Positions 54,819 through 63,359 of a DNA stretch of 64,000 nucleotides are shown here, piece after piece. Within the stretch, counting starts at the first letter, position 1. Each line of letters begins with the position of its first letter. The notes beneath the pieces are model-generated. The model was not told the origin of the DNA. It searched no databases and saw nothing but the letters and a program-made list of their open reading frames with translations. Position numbers and translations under genes: made by a program. The DNA is from Brachybacterium sp. EE-P12 (GTDB lineage Bacteria; Actinomycetota; Actinomycetes; Actinomycetales; Dermabacteraceae), in contig NZ_QXCP01000004.1 of the NCBI RefSeq assembly GCF_003711805.1, positions 620,001 through 684,000 on the forward strand, in the 5' to 3' direction.

Positions 54819-57062
54819 TCATCCCTCCATGCCCCGGGGGAGCGGCCGCGCATGGACCACTCCGAGATGCTGGGTGGAGCGCGACATGGCGACATAGAGG
54901 TCGCCCGCGCCATGGGCGTCGATCAGCTCCGCCGGCTCCACGAGCACGACGATGTCGAACTCGAGCCCCTTCGCGTCCTGCGCGGTCATCACCGCGATCT
55001 CGTCGTCCACGCCCGCGGAGCCGGTGCCGACCCGGGGCAGGTCGCCGCGTGCGGCGAGCGCTGCGGCGAGGTCCCCGAGCCGCTCCTCGGCGGCGATCAC
55101 GGCGATGCGGCCGGGCAGCCGGGCGTGCACGCTCCGGACCGCCTCGGCGGTGCGGGCGCTGAGCTCCTCGGCGCCGACCCGGGTGATCAGCGGATCCTCC
55201 TCGCCGTCCCGGACCGAGCTGACGGGCGTGACCGGGAGATCGTGCGCCTTGGCCATCGCGACGGCGCGATCCATGATGCGCCGCGGCGTGCGGTAGTTGA
55301 CGGTGAGGTGCTCCACCTGCAGGCGGTCCTGGATGTACGGCGACAGGGCCGAGGTCCACGAGTCGGTGCCTCCGGCGGAGGAGGTCTGGGCGACGTCGCC
55401 GACCACGGTGAAGGACTTCGTGGGCGCCCGGCGCATGAGCGCCCGCCAGCTCATGGCCGAATGCTCCTGCGCCTCGTCGACGACGACGTGCCCGTAGGTC
55501 CAGCTGCGCTCGGAGGTGGCCCGCTCGGCCAGGGTGCGGCCGTCGCGGATCCGGCCGACCTGGTCGGCGAGGTCCTCGGCGCGGACGATCCCGGAGGTGT
55601 CGATGTTCTCGATGACCTTGCGCGCGTACTCGACGTCGGCCTGGCGGCGCTCGGCGTCGTCCCGCGCCTTCGCCTCCGCAGGGGCCGCGTCCTCCCCGAG
55701 CAGCTCGGCGACCTCGTCCAGCAGCGGCACGTCCTCGACCGTCCAGGGCGAGTCCTTCGGCCGCACGAGCAGGTCCACCTGCCCGGCGAGGGCACGGGGT
55801 GCCGCGGCGCGGAGCCGCTCGGGACGGGAGAAGAGGATCCGCAGGAACCCCTGGGGCGTGTAGGGCAGCCAGGCCATGTTCAGGCTGCGCCGCACCTCGG
55901 GATCGTGGCGCAGGTCCGAGAGCAGCTCGGGGCGGTCCTCGGGGACGACGGTGCTGCCCTGCGCTGTGAGCGCCCGCTCGTAGGCCTCGACCAGGCGGTC
56001 CATCGCCGCACGCACGAACACGGCCCGCGCCGCGTTGTGGGGCTTGTGCGTCGCACGGGCCTCGCGTCGGGCGGCGCGCAGCATCGACCGGGTGAGGACC
56101 AGGGGCGTGCCGTCGATCCGGAGGTGGACGTCCTCCTCGGGCACGAGCTGGCGCTGCTTGACCGCGCGCGAGAGGAGCTCGGCCATCCCCGACTCGCCCT
56201 TGAGCCGCGCGACCTCGTCGGTGTCGTGGGCGAAGGTCTCCACACCGGGGAACAGCTCGCCGGGGGTCATCATCACGACGCCCGACTCGCCGAGGCTCGG
56301 CAGGACCCGTTCGATGTAGCGCAGGAACCCGGGCGTCGGCGCCATGATCAGCACGCCCGTGTGCTCGAGTCGGCGCCGATGGGTGTACAGCAGATAGGCG
56401 GCGCGGTGCAGGGCGACCGCGGTCTTGCCGGTGCCAGGCCCGCCCTGGACCACGAGCACCCCGCGGTTCCCCGAGCGGATGATGCGGTCCTGCTCGGACT
56501 GGATGGTCGCCACGATGTCGCCCATGCGGCCCGTGCGCGTGCCGGAGACCGCCGCGAGCAGCGCTCCCTCGCCCTGGAGGACGACGTCGTGCGCGCCCTC
56601 GGCGAGCACCGACTGGTCCAGCACGTCGTCCTCGAGTCCCATGACCGTGCGCCCGCGGCTGATCAGATGCCGGCGCAGCCGCACGCCGAGCCGCTCGGTG
56701 CTGGTGGCGCGGTAGAAGGCGGCTGCGGCGGGAGCACGCCAGTCCACGAGCAGCTGCTCGCGGTCGGGGGTGAACAGGCCGATCCGGCCGATGTAGTGCC
56801 GGGCGGCGTCGTCCATGTCCAGCCGCCCGAACACGACGCTGCGGGAGACCGAGCGCAGCAGCGCGAGGCGGTCCTCGTACAGCGCCATGAAGGAGTCCCG
56901 CTCCGAGCGGTTCTGATGGGTGGAGGCCTGCTGGGATCCCTGGATCTGATCGAGATTGCGCTCGACCTGGGCGATCAGCTCGTCCACCCGCGCGTAGAGG
57001 CGGTCGGCATAGGCCTGCTCCCGCGCGATCTCCCGAGCGACCTGCTCCTCGGTCTCGTCCAC
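54819..57062 (-). CDS. HelD/HelR-like RNA polymerase-associated ATPase (UvrD-like helicase fold)
   Basis: The product has 747 residues. The N-terminal coiled coil (QVAREIAREQAYADRLYARVDELIAQVERNLDQIQ) is typical of HelD, which inserts into RNA polymerase and releases stalled complexes. IGRIGLFTPDREQLLVDWRAPAAAAFY follows, then P-loop GGPGTGKTAVALHRAAYLLY near 207-226, MAPTPGFLRYIERVLPSLGE, VVVDEAQEHSAMSWRALMRR near 522-541, VGDVAQTSS and MTAQDAKGLEFDIVVLVEP. HelR members also confer rifampicin tolerance. GTG 57062 is chosen because GGAGGGGG precedes it and because an upstream ATG at 57143 would lie within the promoter. Confidence 0.83.
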   Translation of the reverse strand: MDETEEQVAREIAREQAYADRLYARVDELIAQVERNLDQIQGSQQASTHQNRSERDSFMALYEDRLALLRSVSRSVVFGRLDMDDAARHYIGRIGLFTPDREQLLVDWRAPAAAAFYRATSTERLGVRLRRHLISRGRTVMGLEDDVLDQSVLAEGAHDVVLQGEGALLAAVSGTRTGRMGDIVATIQSEQDRIIRSGNRGVLVVQGGPGTGKTAVALHRAAYLLYTHRRRLEHTGVLIMAPTPGFLRYIERVLPSLGESGVVMMTPGELFPGVETFAHDTDEVARLKGESGMAELLSRAVKQRQLVPEEDVHLRIDGTPLVLTRSMLRAARREARATHKPHNAARAVFVRAAMDRLVEAYERALTAQGSTVVPEDRPELLSDLRHDPEVRRSLNMAWLPYTPQGFLRILFSRPERLRAAAPRALAGQVDLLVRPKDSPWTVEDVPLLDEVAELLGEDAAPAEAKARDDAERRQADVEYARKVIENIDTSGIVRAEDLADQVGRIRDGRTLAERATSERSWTYGHVVVDEAQEHSAMSWRALMRRAPTKSFTVVGDVAQTSSAGGTDSWTSALSPYIQDRLQVEHLTVNYRTPRRIMDRAVAMAKAHDLPVTPVSSVRDGEEDPLITRVGAEELSARTAEAVRSVHARLPGRIAVIAAEERLGDLAAALAARGDLPRVGTGSAGVDDEIAVMTAQDAKGLEFDIVVLVEPAELIDAHGAGDLYVAMSRSTQHLGVVHARPLPRGMEG

Positions 57063-57136
57063 TGACCCGCCCCCTCCGGATGTCGCTGCACCAGTCCCGC
57101 CCGGCCCGGACGGACCCGGGGTCGGCGAGACACGGT

Positions 57137-57154
57137 GGTCCATTATGGTGGACC
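57137..57154. promoter_or_regulatory. Divergent promoter with inverted repeat GGTCCA-N6-TGGACC
   Basis: CATTAT (plus, 57141-57146) and CATAAT (minus, 57147-57142) overlap as two -10 elements facing opposite ways inside a perfect 6-bp inverted repeat. They would serve the PAC2 gene and the HelD-like gene. Confidence 0.5.
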
Positions 57155-57216
57155 CGCCTGGATGCGTGTGCCATCAGGTCACCGACAGCTCCATGGCCGT
57201 GAGGGAGGAGAGCCAG

Positions 57217-58194
57217 ATGCGCGATCCCCGGGATCTGTACCGCTTCGAGTCCACCGAGGTCCTCGAGGCCGTCCCCCGATCCGGCCTCACCCTCGTCCAC
57301 GCCCTGCCCGGCATGGTCGACGCCGGCAACGCCTGCCGGATCGCCGCCGGCTACCTCCGCGACGAGCTGCGCCATCTGCGACTGGTCACCTTCGAGACCG
57401 ACGAGCTGCTGGACTATCGCGGCTCGCGCCCGCAGGCCACCTTCGACGGCACCTCCTTCGCCGAGGTCGACGTCCCCGAGCTCACGCTGTGGCTGATGTA
57501 CGACGAGAAGGACCGCCCCTTCCTCTTCCTCGACGGTCCCGAGCCGGATCTGCAGTGGAAGCGGCTGACCGAGGCGCTGATCGACCTCGTGGAGTACTTC
57601 GAGGTCGAGCGCGTGGTGGGTATGCAGGCCGTGCCGATGGCGGTCCCGCACACCCGACCGATCGGCCTGTTCGCCCACGCCAACGACCCCTCGCTGCTGG
57701 GGCGCCCGAGCACCCGGCCCACCCCGGCGCCGGGGACGGATCCCTCCGGGGGCGAGGAGGGCGCCTCCGAGCTGGTGATCCCCGCGGCCTTCAGCGCGCT
57801 GCTGGAGAACCGCCTGGGGCGGGCGGGGCATCCCGCGATGGGCTACGCCGCGCAGATCCCGCACTACCTCACCCGCACCGACTTCCCCGCCGGGGCGCTC
57901 GCCCTGCTGCGTCGGGTGAGCGAGGCCGCCGAGCTCGAGCTCCCGCTGGTGCACCTGGGGGATCTCACCGATGCGGCGACGGTCGCGCTCCAGGGGACCC
58001 TCGCCCAGAACGGGGAGGTCCGCCAGATCGTCACCGCCCTCGAGGAGCAGTACGACTCCATGAGCGAGGAGTCCGACCGCTCGCCGCTGGCGACCACGCT
58101 CGACCTGCCCACCGCCGAGGAGATCGGCGAGCACTTCGAGCGCTTCCTCGCCGACCATGACGACGAGCCGGACGAGGGCCCGACACCGCTGTGA
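57217..58194 (+). CDS. PAC2-family protein
   Basis: The product has 325 residues. PAC2 fold: LTLVHALPGMVDAGNACRIAAGYLRDELRHLRLVTFETDELLDYRGSRP, FLFLDGPEPDLQWKRLTEALIDLVEYFEVERVVGMQAVPMAVPHTRP, and GYAAQIPHYLTRTDFPAGALALLRRVSEAAELELPL. The family is related to proteasome assembly chaperone 2, but its role in actinobacteria is uncertain. Start ATG 57217 with GGGAGGAGAG; a longer frame to 57145 has no ribosome site. Acidic C-terminus (DHDDEPDEGP). Confidence 0.82.
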   Translation: MRDPRDLYRFESTEVLEAVPRSGLTLVHALPGMVDAGNACRIAAGYLRDELRHLRLVTFETDELLDYRGSRPQATFDGTSFAEVDVPELTLWLMYDEKDRPFLFLDGPEPDLQWKRLTEALIDLVEYFEVERVVGMQAVPMAVPHTRPIGLFAHANDPSLLGRPSTRPTPAPGTDPSGGEEGASELVIPAAFSALLENRLGRAGHPAMGYAAQIPHYLTRTDFPAGALALLRRVSEAAELELPLVHLGDLTDAATVALQGTLAQNGEVRQIVTALEEQYDSMSEESDRSPLATTLDLPTAEEIGEHFERFLADHDDEPDEGPTPL

Positions 58195-58455
58195 GCCCCT
58201 CCGGGCGCCGACGGGCCGCAGTTCGTTACGCCTTCGTGATCGAGTGATCGCGATCTCCGTGTGAAGCGGGCCACGGTCGTGACAGAATGTCGGCGTTGCG
58301 GTGATGCAGTTCCAGCAGGACAGTCCGTCGACGGTGCCTCCGGCACAGCAGTACGGCACGCACCAATGCGCCACCCGCTCCGGCGGGGGACGGCTTCACG
58401 CGGCACCGCGGTCGCGTCGTGCGATCGATGATGGACGACACAGAAGGTGACAGGT
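58195..58455 (+). promoter_or_regulatory. Long leader region of the cold-shock gene
   Basis: No protein-coding frame is supported in these 261 nt. CAGAAT near 58283 is a possible -10, which would leave a leader of about 165 nt, as is common for cold-shock genes whose 5' UTR refolds with temperature. Confidence 0.4.
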
Positions 58456-58659
58456 ATGGCACAGGGCTCGGTCAAGTGGTTCAACGCCGAAAAGGGCTAC
58501 GGATTCATCGAGATCGACGGAGGCGGCGCAGACGTCTTCGTGCACCACAGCAAGATCGACATGGACGGCTACCGCTCCCTCGACGAGGGTCAGCGGGTGG
58601 AGTTCGAGGTCAGCCAGGGGGACAAGGGGCCGCAGGCCGAACAGGTCCGCCCTCTCTGA
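58456..58659 (+). CDS. cspA: Cold-shock protein (CspA family)
   Basis: The product has 67 residues. Single-stranded nucleic-acid chaperone. RNP1-like KGYGFIEI and RNP2-like DVFVHHSKI, with [11 protein letters not shown] at the start and [26 protein letters not shown] at the end, match the family fully. ATG 58456 follows AAGGTGA; an in-frame ATG at 58447 is less likely. A 17-bp terminator stem follows. Confidence 0.95.
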   Translation: MAQGSVKWFNAEKGYGFIEIDGGGADVFVHHSKIDMDGYRSLDEGQRVEFEVSQGDKGPQAEQVRPL

Positions 58660-58680
58660 TCACGGATCTCCCGTGAACGC

Positions 58681-58719
58681 ACGGACCGGGCAGGAGCATC
58701 ACGCTCCTGCCCGGTCCGT
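58681..58719 (+). terminator. Terminator after the cold-shock gene
   Basis: A perfect 17-bp stem (ACGGACCGGGCAGGAGC and complement) closes a 5-nt loop 21 nt after the stop. It also stands before the convergent spermidine-synthase-like gene. Confidence 0.9.
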
Positions 58720-58760
58720 CCTCGTTCGACGCCGTCCCCGGCCCTGGCCTGGCTCCGATC

Positions 58761-59612
58761 TCAGTCCCGGCCCAGCACCGTGCCCGCCCGAGCCAGGGCG
58801 AGCACCCGGTCCCGCGGAGCGAGCCGCACCGAGACGGCGTCCGAGCGCAGAGCCCGGTCGACGCCGTCGGGCAGCGGAGCCTGGGAGGCGAGCAGCACGC
58901 AGTTCCCGCGGCGCCTGCCGGTCAGGTGGGCGGGCTCGGCGATGACGCCCACGTGCGCGAAGACCGACGAGAGCGTCGCGACCTCGTCGGCCATGAGCCG
59001 GGTCCCGGGAGGGGCGGCGCAGTTGGCGAGATAGAGCCCGCCGGGTCGCAGCACCCGGTCGACCTGCTGGACGGACTCGAGCCCGATCAGCTCCGGCGGG
59101 GTCACATCACCGGCGAAGACGTCCCGCACGAGCACGTCGAAGCGGTCCTCGCGCCAGTCCGCCAGCGCCGAGCGCGCATCGCCCACCCGGATCCGCAGCT
59201 GCGGGGAGCGGGGGAGGTCGAACCAGGTGCGCACCTGCTCGGCGAGGAGCGAGTCGATCTCGACCACGATCTGGCGCGCCCGCTCGTGTCGGGCCGCGAT
59301 CGCGCGAGGGAGGGAGCAGCCGCCCCCGCCCAGGTGCGCGATCTGCGCGGGACGCGCCCCGGCCACCTCCTGTCGGCCGGCCTGGTCGAGGTGGCGGTCG
59401 ATCACCAGCAGCATCCAGCGCATGTACTCGAAGACCAGGTGCTCGGGATCCGGGTGCAGGTGCGAGGAGGGGACGCCGTTGACGTCCAGCAGCACCGAGC
59501 CGTCGTTCTCGACGGCGAGGCTGGCGGTGCCGGTGGAGATCGGCAGCAGGGTGTCCAGCGGCCCGAGGTTCTCGAAGGGGGCTCGGGGCGCGCGGTCGCG
59601 GCGGCGGGGCAT
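58761..59612 (-). CDS. Spermidine-synthase-like methyltransferase-fold protein
   Basis: The product has 283 residues. EYMRWMLLVIDRHLDQAG, the nucleotide-binding loop IAHLGGGGCSLPRAI near 91-105, VVEIDSLLAEQVRTWF and RIRVGDARSALADWREDRFDVLVRDVFAG match the spermidine synthase-like fold. The catalytic GGGxG..R..L context is present, but the polyamine-binding residues are not evident. It may methylate or aminopropylate an unknown substrate. TACAGT is 6 nt before the ATG on this strand, so translation is probably leaderless. Confidence 0.78.
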   Translation of the reverse strand: MPRRRDRAPRAPFENLGPLDTLLPISTGTASLAVENDGSVLLDVNGVPSSHLHPDPEHLVFEYMRWMLLVIDRHLDQAGRQEVAGARPAQIAHLGGGGCSLPRAIAARHERARQIVVEIDSLLAEQVRTWFDLPRSPQLRIRVGDARSALADWREDRFDVLVRDVFAGDVTPPELIGLESVQQVDRVLRPGGLYLANCAAPPGTRLMADEVATLSSVFAHVGVIAEPAHLTGRRRGNCVLLASQAPLPDGVDRALRSDAVSVRLAPRDRVLALARAGTVLGRD

Positions 59613-59618
59613 CGTCCC

Positions 59619-59624
59619 ACTGTA
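59619..59624 (-). promoter_or_regulatory. -10 element (TACAGT), leaderless start of the spermidine-synthase-like gene
   Basis: TACAGT on the minus strand is followed by 6 nt (GGGACG) and then the ATG, the layout of leaderless actinobacterial genes. Confidence 0.55.
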
Positions 59625-59830
59625 GGAGACGCCCGCTGCGGGAGACGCCCGGGAGTCGGCGGGCGAGCGGCCACGACCTCCCCTCCCCAGGGCCGTCCCG
59701 TCCCCATCCCTCCTCCCCTCGCGTCATCTGTCACACCCACCGCCTAGCGTTCAGGGCACGAGGTCGACGACGGATCGACCGGACGGCGAGGGTGCAGAGC
59801 CCCGGCGACCACGAGCGGAGGAGGAGCGCG

Positions 59831-60322
59831 ATGGCCACCACCACGGCACGCGGGCGAGGGCGGCACGCGGGGACGGCGCTGCGCTCGGACGCACGCTCCC
59901 TGCGCCTGCTGCTCGCGCGGCTCGACCAGGATCAGGCCGATCTCGAACGCGCACGCCAGCTGCTGCAGCAGGCGCGCGAGCTCTCCGCCGTCGCTCCGCG
60001 CGAGGCCTTCGAGCTCGTCCACCGCGCCGCGCTGCGGGGCGCCGGCGTGCTCGTCGCCCGCGCCAACCGCGAGCGGCGCCGCGCGCTGCCGTTGAACGTG
60101 TGGTCCGCACTGGAGCGCCTCGGCGGGGAGGACGCCGCACGGGCGGAGGCGCTCGCGCCGCTGGTCGCCGAGCGGACGCGCCTGGACCGGGACCAGAGCG
60201 CTCTGCCGGACCCGGTGCTGCTGGAGCAGCACCTGGCCCAGACCTCCTCCCACCTCGACCGGGTCGCCGAGCGCCTGCTGGAGGACCTGCCCGCCCCGCT
60301 CGCGGAGCCCGCCGGCGACTGA
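59831..60322 (+). CDS. SAV_6107-family HEPN-domain protein
   Basis: The product has 163 residues. Two long helical segments (LLLARLDQDQADLERARQLLQQARELSAVAPREAFELVHRAALRGAGVLVARANRERRR; ALERLGGEDAARAEALAPLVAERTRLDRDQSALP) form the HEPN-like core named after SAV_6107. The HEPN RxxxxH motif of RNases is not obvious. Usually adjacent to dinB in actinobacteria, as here. GAGGAGGAG precedes the ATG. Function unknown. Confidence 0.75.
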   Translation: MATTTARGRGRHAGTALRSDARSLRLLLARLDQDQADLERARQLLQQARELSAVAPREAFELVHRAALRGAGVLVARANRERRRALPLNVWSALERLGGEDAARAEALAPLVAERTRLDRDQSALPDPVLLEQHLAQTSSHLDRVAERLLEDLPAPLAEPAGD

Positions 60323-60332
60323 GCCCGCCCGA

Positions 60333-60338
60333 GTACAG
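60333..60338 (+). promoter_or_regulatory. -10 element (TACAGT) of dinB
   Basis: TACAGT lies about 20 nt before the dinB ATG, with GGGAGG between. No LexA box is seen nearby. Confidence 0.45.
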
Positions 60339-60358
60339 TGCCCGCGAGGGAGGTGGCG

Positions 60359-61630
60359 ATGGGCATGCGCGCGGCGACGGACGGACCGGAGGAGATCCCC
60401 GGGATCCTCCACCTGGACATGGACGCCTTCTTCGCCTCGATCGAGGTGCGCGACGACCCCTCGCTGCAGGGGCTGCCCGTCGTCGTCGGCGGCGCCGGTG
60501 CCCGCGGGGTCGTGGCCGCGGCGAGCTACCCCGCCCGCGCGCGCGGCATCCGCTCGGCGATGCCGATGGCGAGCGCGCGCCGCCTGGCCCCCGACCTCGT
60601 GATCGTCCCGCCCCGGATCTCCCACTACCGCAGCGTCTCCGCTCGGGTGATGGCGATCCTCGGCGACGTGGTCGCGGACGTCGAGCAGATCAGCGTCGAC
60701 GAGGCCTTCCTGGACGTGCGCGGCGCCCGTCGCCTCTTCGGCGAGCCGGCCCGGATCGCCGAGCTGCTGCGCGCCCGGATCCGCGAGGAGCTCGGCCTGC
60801 CCAGCTCCGTCGGCGGCTCCGTCTCCCGCGCCGTCGCGAAGATCGCCTCCGCCCGCGCCAAGCCCGACGGGATGCTCATCGTCCCGGCGGACCGGACCGC
60901 GGACTTCCTCGCCCCGCTGCCCGTGGGGGTGATCTCCGGGGTGGGGCCGAAGGCCCGGGCGAGCCTCGAGCGGCTCGGCGTGCGCACCATCGGCCAGCTG
61001 CGCGAGCTGCCCGCCTCGACCCTCGCCCGGGCGCTCGGCCCGCGGGCCGCCGAGATCTCCGCGCTCGCCGACGGGAGCGATCGCACCGGCCTCGGCCATC
61101 GCACCCGGGACCGCTCGCTGGGGACCGAGCGCACCTGGGACGAGGACCTCACGGATCCGCAGGAGGTGCGCCGACGCATCACGATGATGGCCGACGACGT
61201 CTCCCGACAGCTGCGCCGCTCCGGATTCGTCAGCCGCACCGTCGTGCTCAAGCTCCGCGCCCCCGACGGCACCACCCTCTCCCGCTCCTCGACCTTCGAC
61301 CAGCCCACCGCGAGCGGGGAGCGGCTGCGCGAGCACGTGGTGGCGCTGTGGGAGCGGGAGCGGGGGAGCATGCCGAGAGTGCGCCTGGCAGGGGTGCGCG
61401 CGACCCAGCTCGAGGCCGCGGACGGCGCTCCCGTGCAGTCCGAGCTGACCGCGCGGTCAGCCGGATGGACGGATCTGGAGGCCGCGATGGATCGGGCCCG
61501 TGACCGCTTCGGCAGCGAGAGCCTCAGTCGCGGATCCACCCTCTCCCGGAGCGGCGGCGAGGCCCCGCCCTCACCCTCGGCGACCGGGTGGGAGAGACGT
61601 GACCGGCACGGTTCCCATAACTCAGGATGA
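60359..61630 (+). CDS. dinB: DNA polymerase IV (Y-family)
   Basis: The product has 423 residues. Translesion polymerase. Catalytic Asp20 in LHLDMDAFFASIE, ARGVVAAASYPARARGIRSAMPMA, catalytic D114-E115 in QISVDEAFLDVRGARRLFG, SVGGSVSRAVAKIASARAKPDG and the helix-hairpin-helix thumb VGVISGVGPKARASLERLGV. The little-finger domain runs to about 390. The last ~30 residues lack a clear beta-clamp motif. ATG 60359 with GGGAGG upstream. Confidence 0.93.
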   Translation: MGMRAATDGPEEIPGILHLDMDAFFASIEVRDDPSLQGLPVVVGGAGARGVVAAASYPARARGIRSAMPMASARRLAPDLVIVPPRISHYRSVSARVMAILGDVVADVEQISVDEAFLDVRGARRLFGEPARIAELLRARIREELGLPSSVGGSVSRAVAKIASARAKPDGMLIVPADRTADFLAPLPVGVISGVGPKARASLERLGVRTIGQLRELPASTLARALGPRAAEISALADGSDRTGLGHRTRDRSLGTERTWDEDLTDPQEVRRRITMMADDVSRQLRRSGFVSRTVVLKLRAPDGTTLSRSSTFDQPTASGERLREHVVALWERERGSMPRVRLAGVRATQLEAADGAPVQSELTARSAGWTDLEAAMDRARDRFGSESLSRGSTLSRSGGEAPPSPSATGWERRDRHGSHNSG

Positions 61631-61635
61631 CGCTC

Positions 61636-61641
61636 TAAACT
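61636..61641 (+). promoter_or_regulatory. -10 element (TAAACT) of the DUF3040 gene
   Basis: TAAACT with TTCCCA about 17 nt upstream lies just after dinB and gives a leader of about 80 nt. Confidence 0.5.
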
Positions 61642-61727
61642 GGATGAACCGCCGACGACGATGTTGGTCGACGGCGGACGCACCGGGCGCCGGGAGGCGC
61701 GAGAGGACGGGGACAAGGAGCGGGATC

Positions 61728-62135
61728 ATGCCGCTGTCTGAACACGAGCAGAAGATGCTCGACGAGATGGAGCGTCAGCTCTTCGCCGACGATCCGCGTC
61801 TTGCACGCGCCTTCGCACCGAAGGCACCGCCGCGCCGCAACGGGCGCCGCATCCTCATCGGTCTCGGCGCCGTGGTGGTGGGCCTCGCACTGCTGGTCCT
61901 CGCCGTGGCGCTCCCCGCGATCTGGCTCGGCGTCATCGCCTTCGTCGGCATGGTCGCCGGAGCCGTCTACGCCATCACCGGCCCGAGCGGCACCTCCTCG
62001 GGCACGGGATCCTCGGGCGGCGGTCCCGGCGGCGGCCAGGGCCCCACCGCGCCCGGCACCGGCGACGGCGGCTCCTTCATGCGGAAGATGGAGGAGCGCT
62101 GGGAGAAGCGCGCAGGGGACGACCCGCGCCTCTGA
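61728..62135 (+). CDS. DUF3040-family membrane protein
   Basis: The product has 135 residues. Starts MPLSEHEQKMLDEMERQLFADDPRLARAF, the DUF3040 signature, then two transmembrane helices at about 43-64 and 66-84, and a Gly/Ser/Pro tail ending in a charged helix. Found across actinobacteria between dinB and mraZ; function unknown. AAGGAG precedes the ATG. A 15-bp terminator stem lies 79 nt downstream. Confidence 0.88.
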   Translation: MPLSEHEQKMLDEMERQLFADDPRLARAFAPKAPPRRNGRRILIGLGAVVVGLALLVLAVALPAIWLGVIAFVGMVAGAVYAITGPSGTSSGTGSSGGGPGGGQGPTAPGTGDGGSFMRKMEERWEKRAGDDPRL

Positions 62136-62213
62136 CCGTTCCGGTCCCGGCCGCGGGCGGCTCCGGCACGCCGTTGCCGCCGCGGCGCCGACCCGCCCAC
62201 CCCTGATCCCCTC

Positions 62214-62246
62214 ACGAAGCCCCGGCTCCTCGAGCCGGGGCTTCGT
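62214..62246 (+). terminator. Terminator after the DUF3040 gene
   Basis: A perfect 15-bp stem (ACGAAGCCCCGGCTC and complement) with the loop CTC. Confidence 0.85.
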
Positions 62247-62655
62247 CGTGCCCGGGCGCTCCCGATCCCCCCGCAGCCTGCGCCCGGAGGCCGCACGGCT
62301 CCACGCCGCACGGCACTGCTCGCCCCGCCGGCTCGCAACTGCGTTCTGAGCCCTTCCATCCCGCTCCCCGCACCGCACCACCCGGGTCCCCGGGCTCTTC
62401 CCCACATCGCTCCACCCGCATCCTCCCCATCCCTCCACCTCCCGCCCCGCACTCTCTCCGCTCGCGGGCGTGAGCGGCTGACCTGCGAAGATGCAGGATC
62501 GCCGCGGGGGAGCGGCGCCCTCGTCCCGCCTGGCGGTGCATCGGAGAGGAGCTGCACCACGCCCGGCTGTCGATTTCCCCCCACCTTCCTCCACGCTCCT
62601 GACCTGCAGTGACCGACGGCTCATGCGAGTGTTCGGTGCCATCTATGGCCACCGG
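62247..62655. other. Intergenic stretch without recognised genes
   Basis: About 400 nt between the terminator and the mraZ promoter. Short frames on both strands are of low quality and composition, with no ribosome sites or family motifs. I see no tRNA or repeat here. Confidence 0.5.
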
Positions 62656-62690
62656 TGGGGAGATGTGGGGTAAAGTGGAGTGCGTTGGGA
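62656..62690 (+). promoter_or_regulatory. MraZ operator: four TGGGG/TGGGA direct repeats with 10-bp spacing
   Basis: TGGGG (62656), TGGGG (62666), TGGAG (62676) and TGGGA (62686) are spaced by exactly 10 bp, the known MraZ box. The -10 TAAAGT (62671-62676) lies between the second and third repeats, so MraZ binding should repress its own promoter. Confidence 0.9.
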
Positions 62691-62737
62691 GGAGATGGAG
62701 TTCGGATCGGAGCCGCGGCGACTGGAGGAGGGTGCAG

Positions 62738-63169
62738 ATGTTCCTCGGCACCTTCACGCCCAAGCTCGACGAGAAGAGCCGCCTGATCTTCCCCGCCAAG
62801 TTCCGCGACGAGCTCGCCTCGGGACTGGTCATGACTCGTGGACAGGAGCACTGCATCGCCGTGTACCCGCTCATGGAGTTCCGCCAGAAGCTCGAGGAGG
62901 CCCGTCGGGCGCCCACCACCGACCGACGCACCCGTGACTACCTGCGAGTGCTGATGTCCGGTGCGGAGGACGTCATCCCGGACAAGCAGGGCCGCATCAC
63001 CATCCCGAGCCATCTGCGCACCTACGCGGACCTGGATCGGGAGTGCGCCGTCATCGGCGCGCTCGACCGGCTCGAGATCTGGTCGCTCCCGGCCTGGGAG
63101 GCCTACCTCGAGCAGAAGGAGGAGGGCTTCGCCGAGACCTCCGAGGAGGTGATCCCCGGCCTGTTCTGA
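62738..63169 (+). CDS. mraZ: Transcriptional regulator MraZ
   Basis: The product has 143 residues. Two SpoVT-AbrB domains: [25 protein letters not shown] at the start and [40 protein letters not shown] in the second half. MraZ is the first gene of the division/cell-wall cluster and represses it through the four-repeat operator upstream. GGAGGAGGG precedes the ATG. rsmH follows after 190 nt. Confidence 0.95.
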   Translation: MFLGTFTPKLDEKSRLIFPAKFRDELASGLVMTRGQEHCIAVYPLMEFRQKLEEARRAPTTDRRTRDYLRVLMSGAEDVIPDKQGRITIPSHLRTYADLDRECAVIGALDRLEIWSLPAWEAYLEQKEEGFAETSEEVIPGLF

Positions 63170-63187
63170 GCCCGGCCACGAGGACAT

Positions 63188-63273
63188 CCGTCCTGTGAGA
63201 CCTCTCGTCGTTCCCGCCCCGACGCAACTTCCCCGGTGGCGGGTCGGGAACGACGGGGAATCTGACAGGACGG
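63188..63273 (+). repeat. Large interrupted inverted repeat between mraZ and rsmH
   Basis: Outer arms CCGTCCTGT (63188-63196)/ACAGGACGG (63265-63273) and inner arms CGTCGTTCCCG (63206-63216)/CGGGAACGACG (63245-63255) are perfect and nested. Further GC pairing is possible inside. The transcript could form a long hairpin ahead of rsmH. Confidence 0.7.
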
Positions 63274-63359
63274 CAGCGCCCAGGAGGCGCAGGCCGGCCG
63301 GCGCACGGACCGAGACCACAGCACATCGCACGAGAGCACGACCCGAGGGGAGGGGCGAG

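Noticed and set aside
54234-57065. 943-residue plus-strand frame antisense to the HelD-like gene, including a GTG 7 nt after TAAGAT
   Set aside because: Its composition is that of a shadow; if the promoter is real, a structured RNA fits better than this protein.
60300-60360. LexA box in front of dinB
   Set aside because: No TCGAAC-N4-GTTCGA-like sequence occurs here; only a TACAGT -10 is visible.
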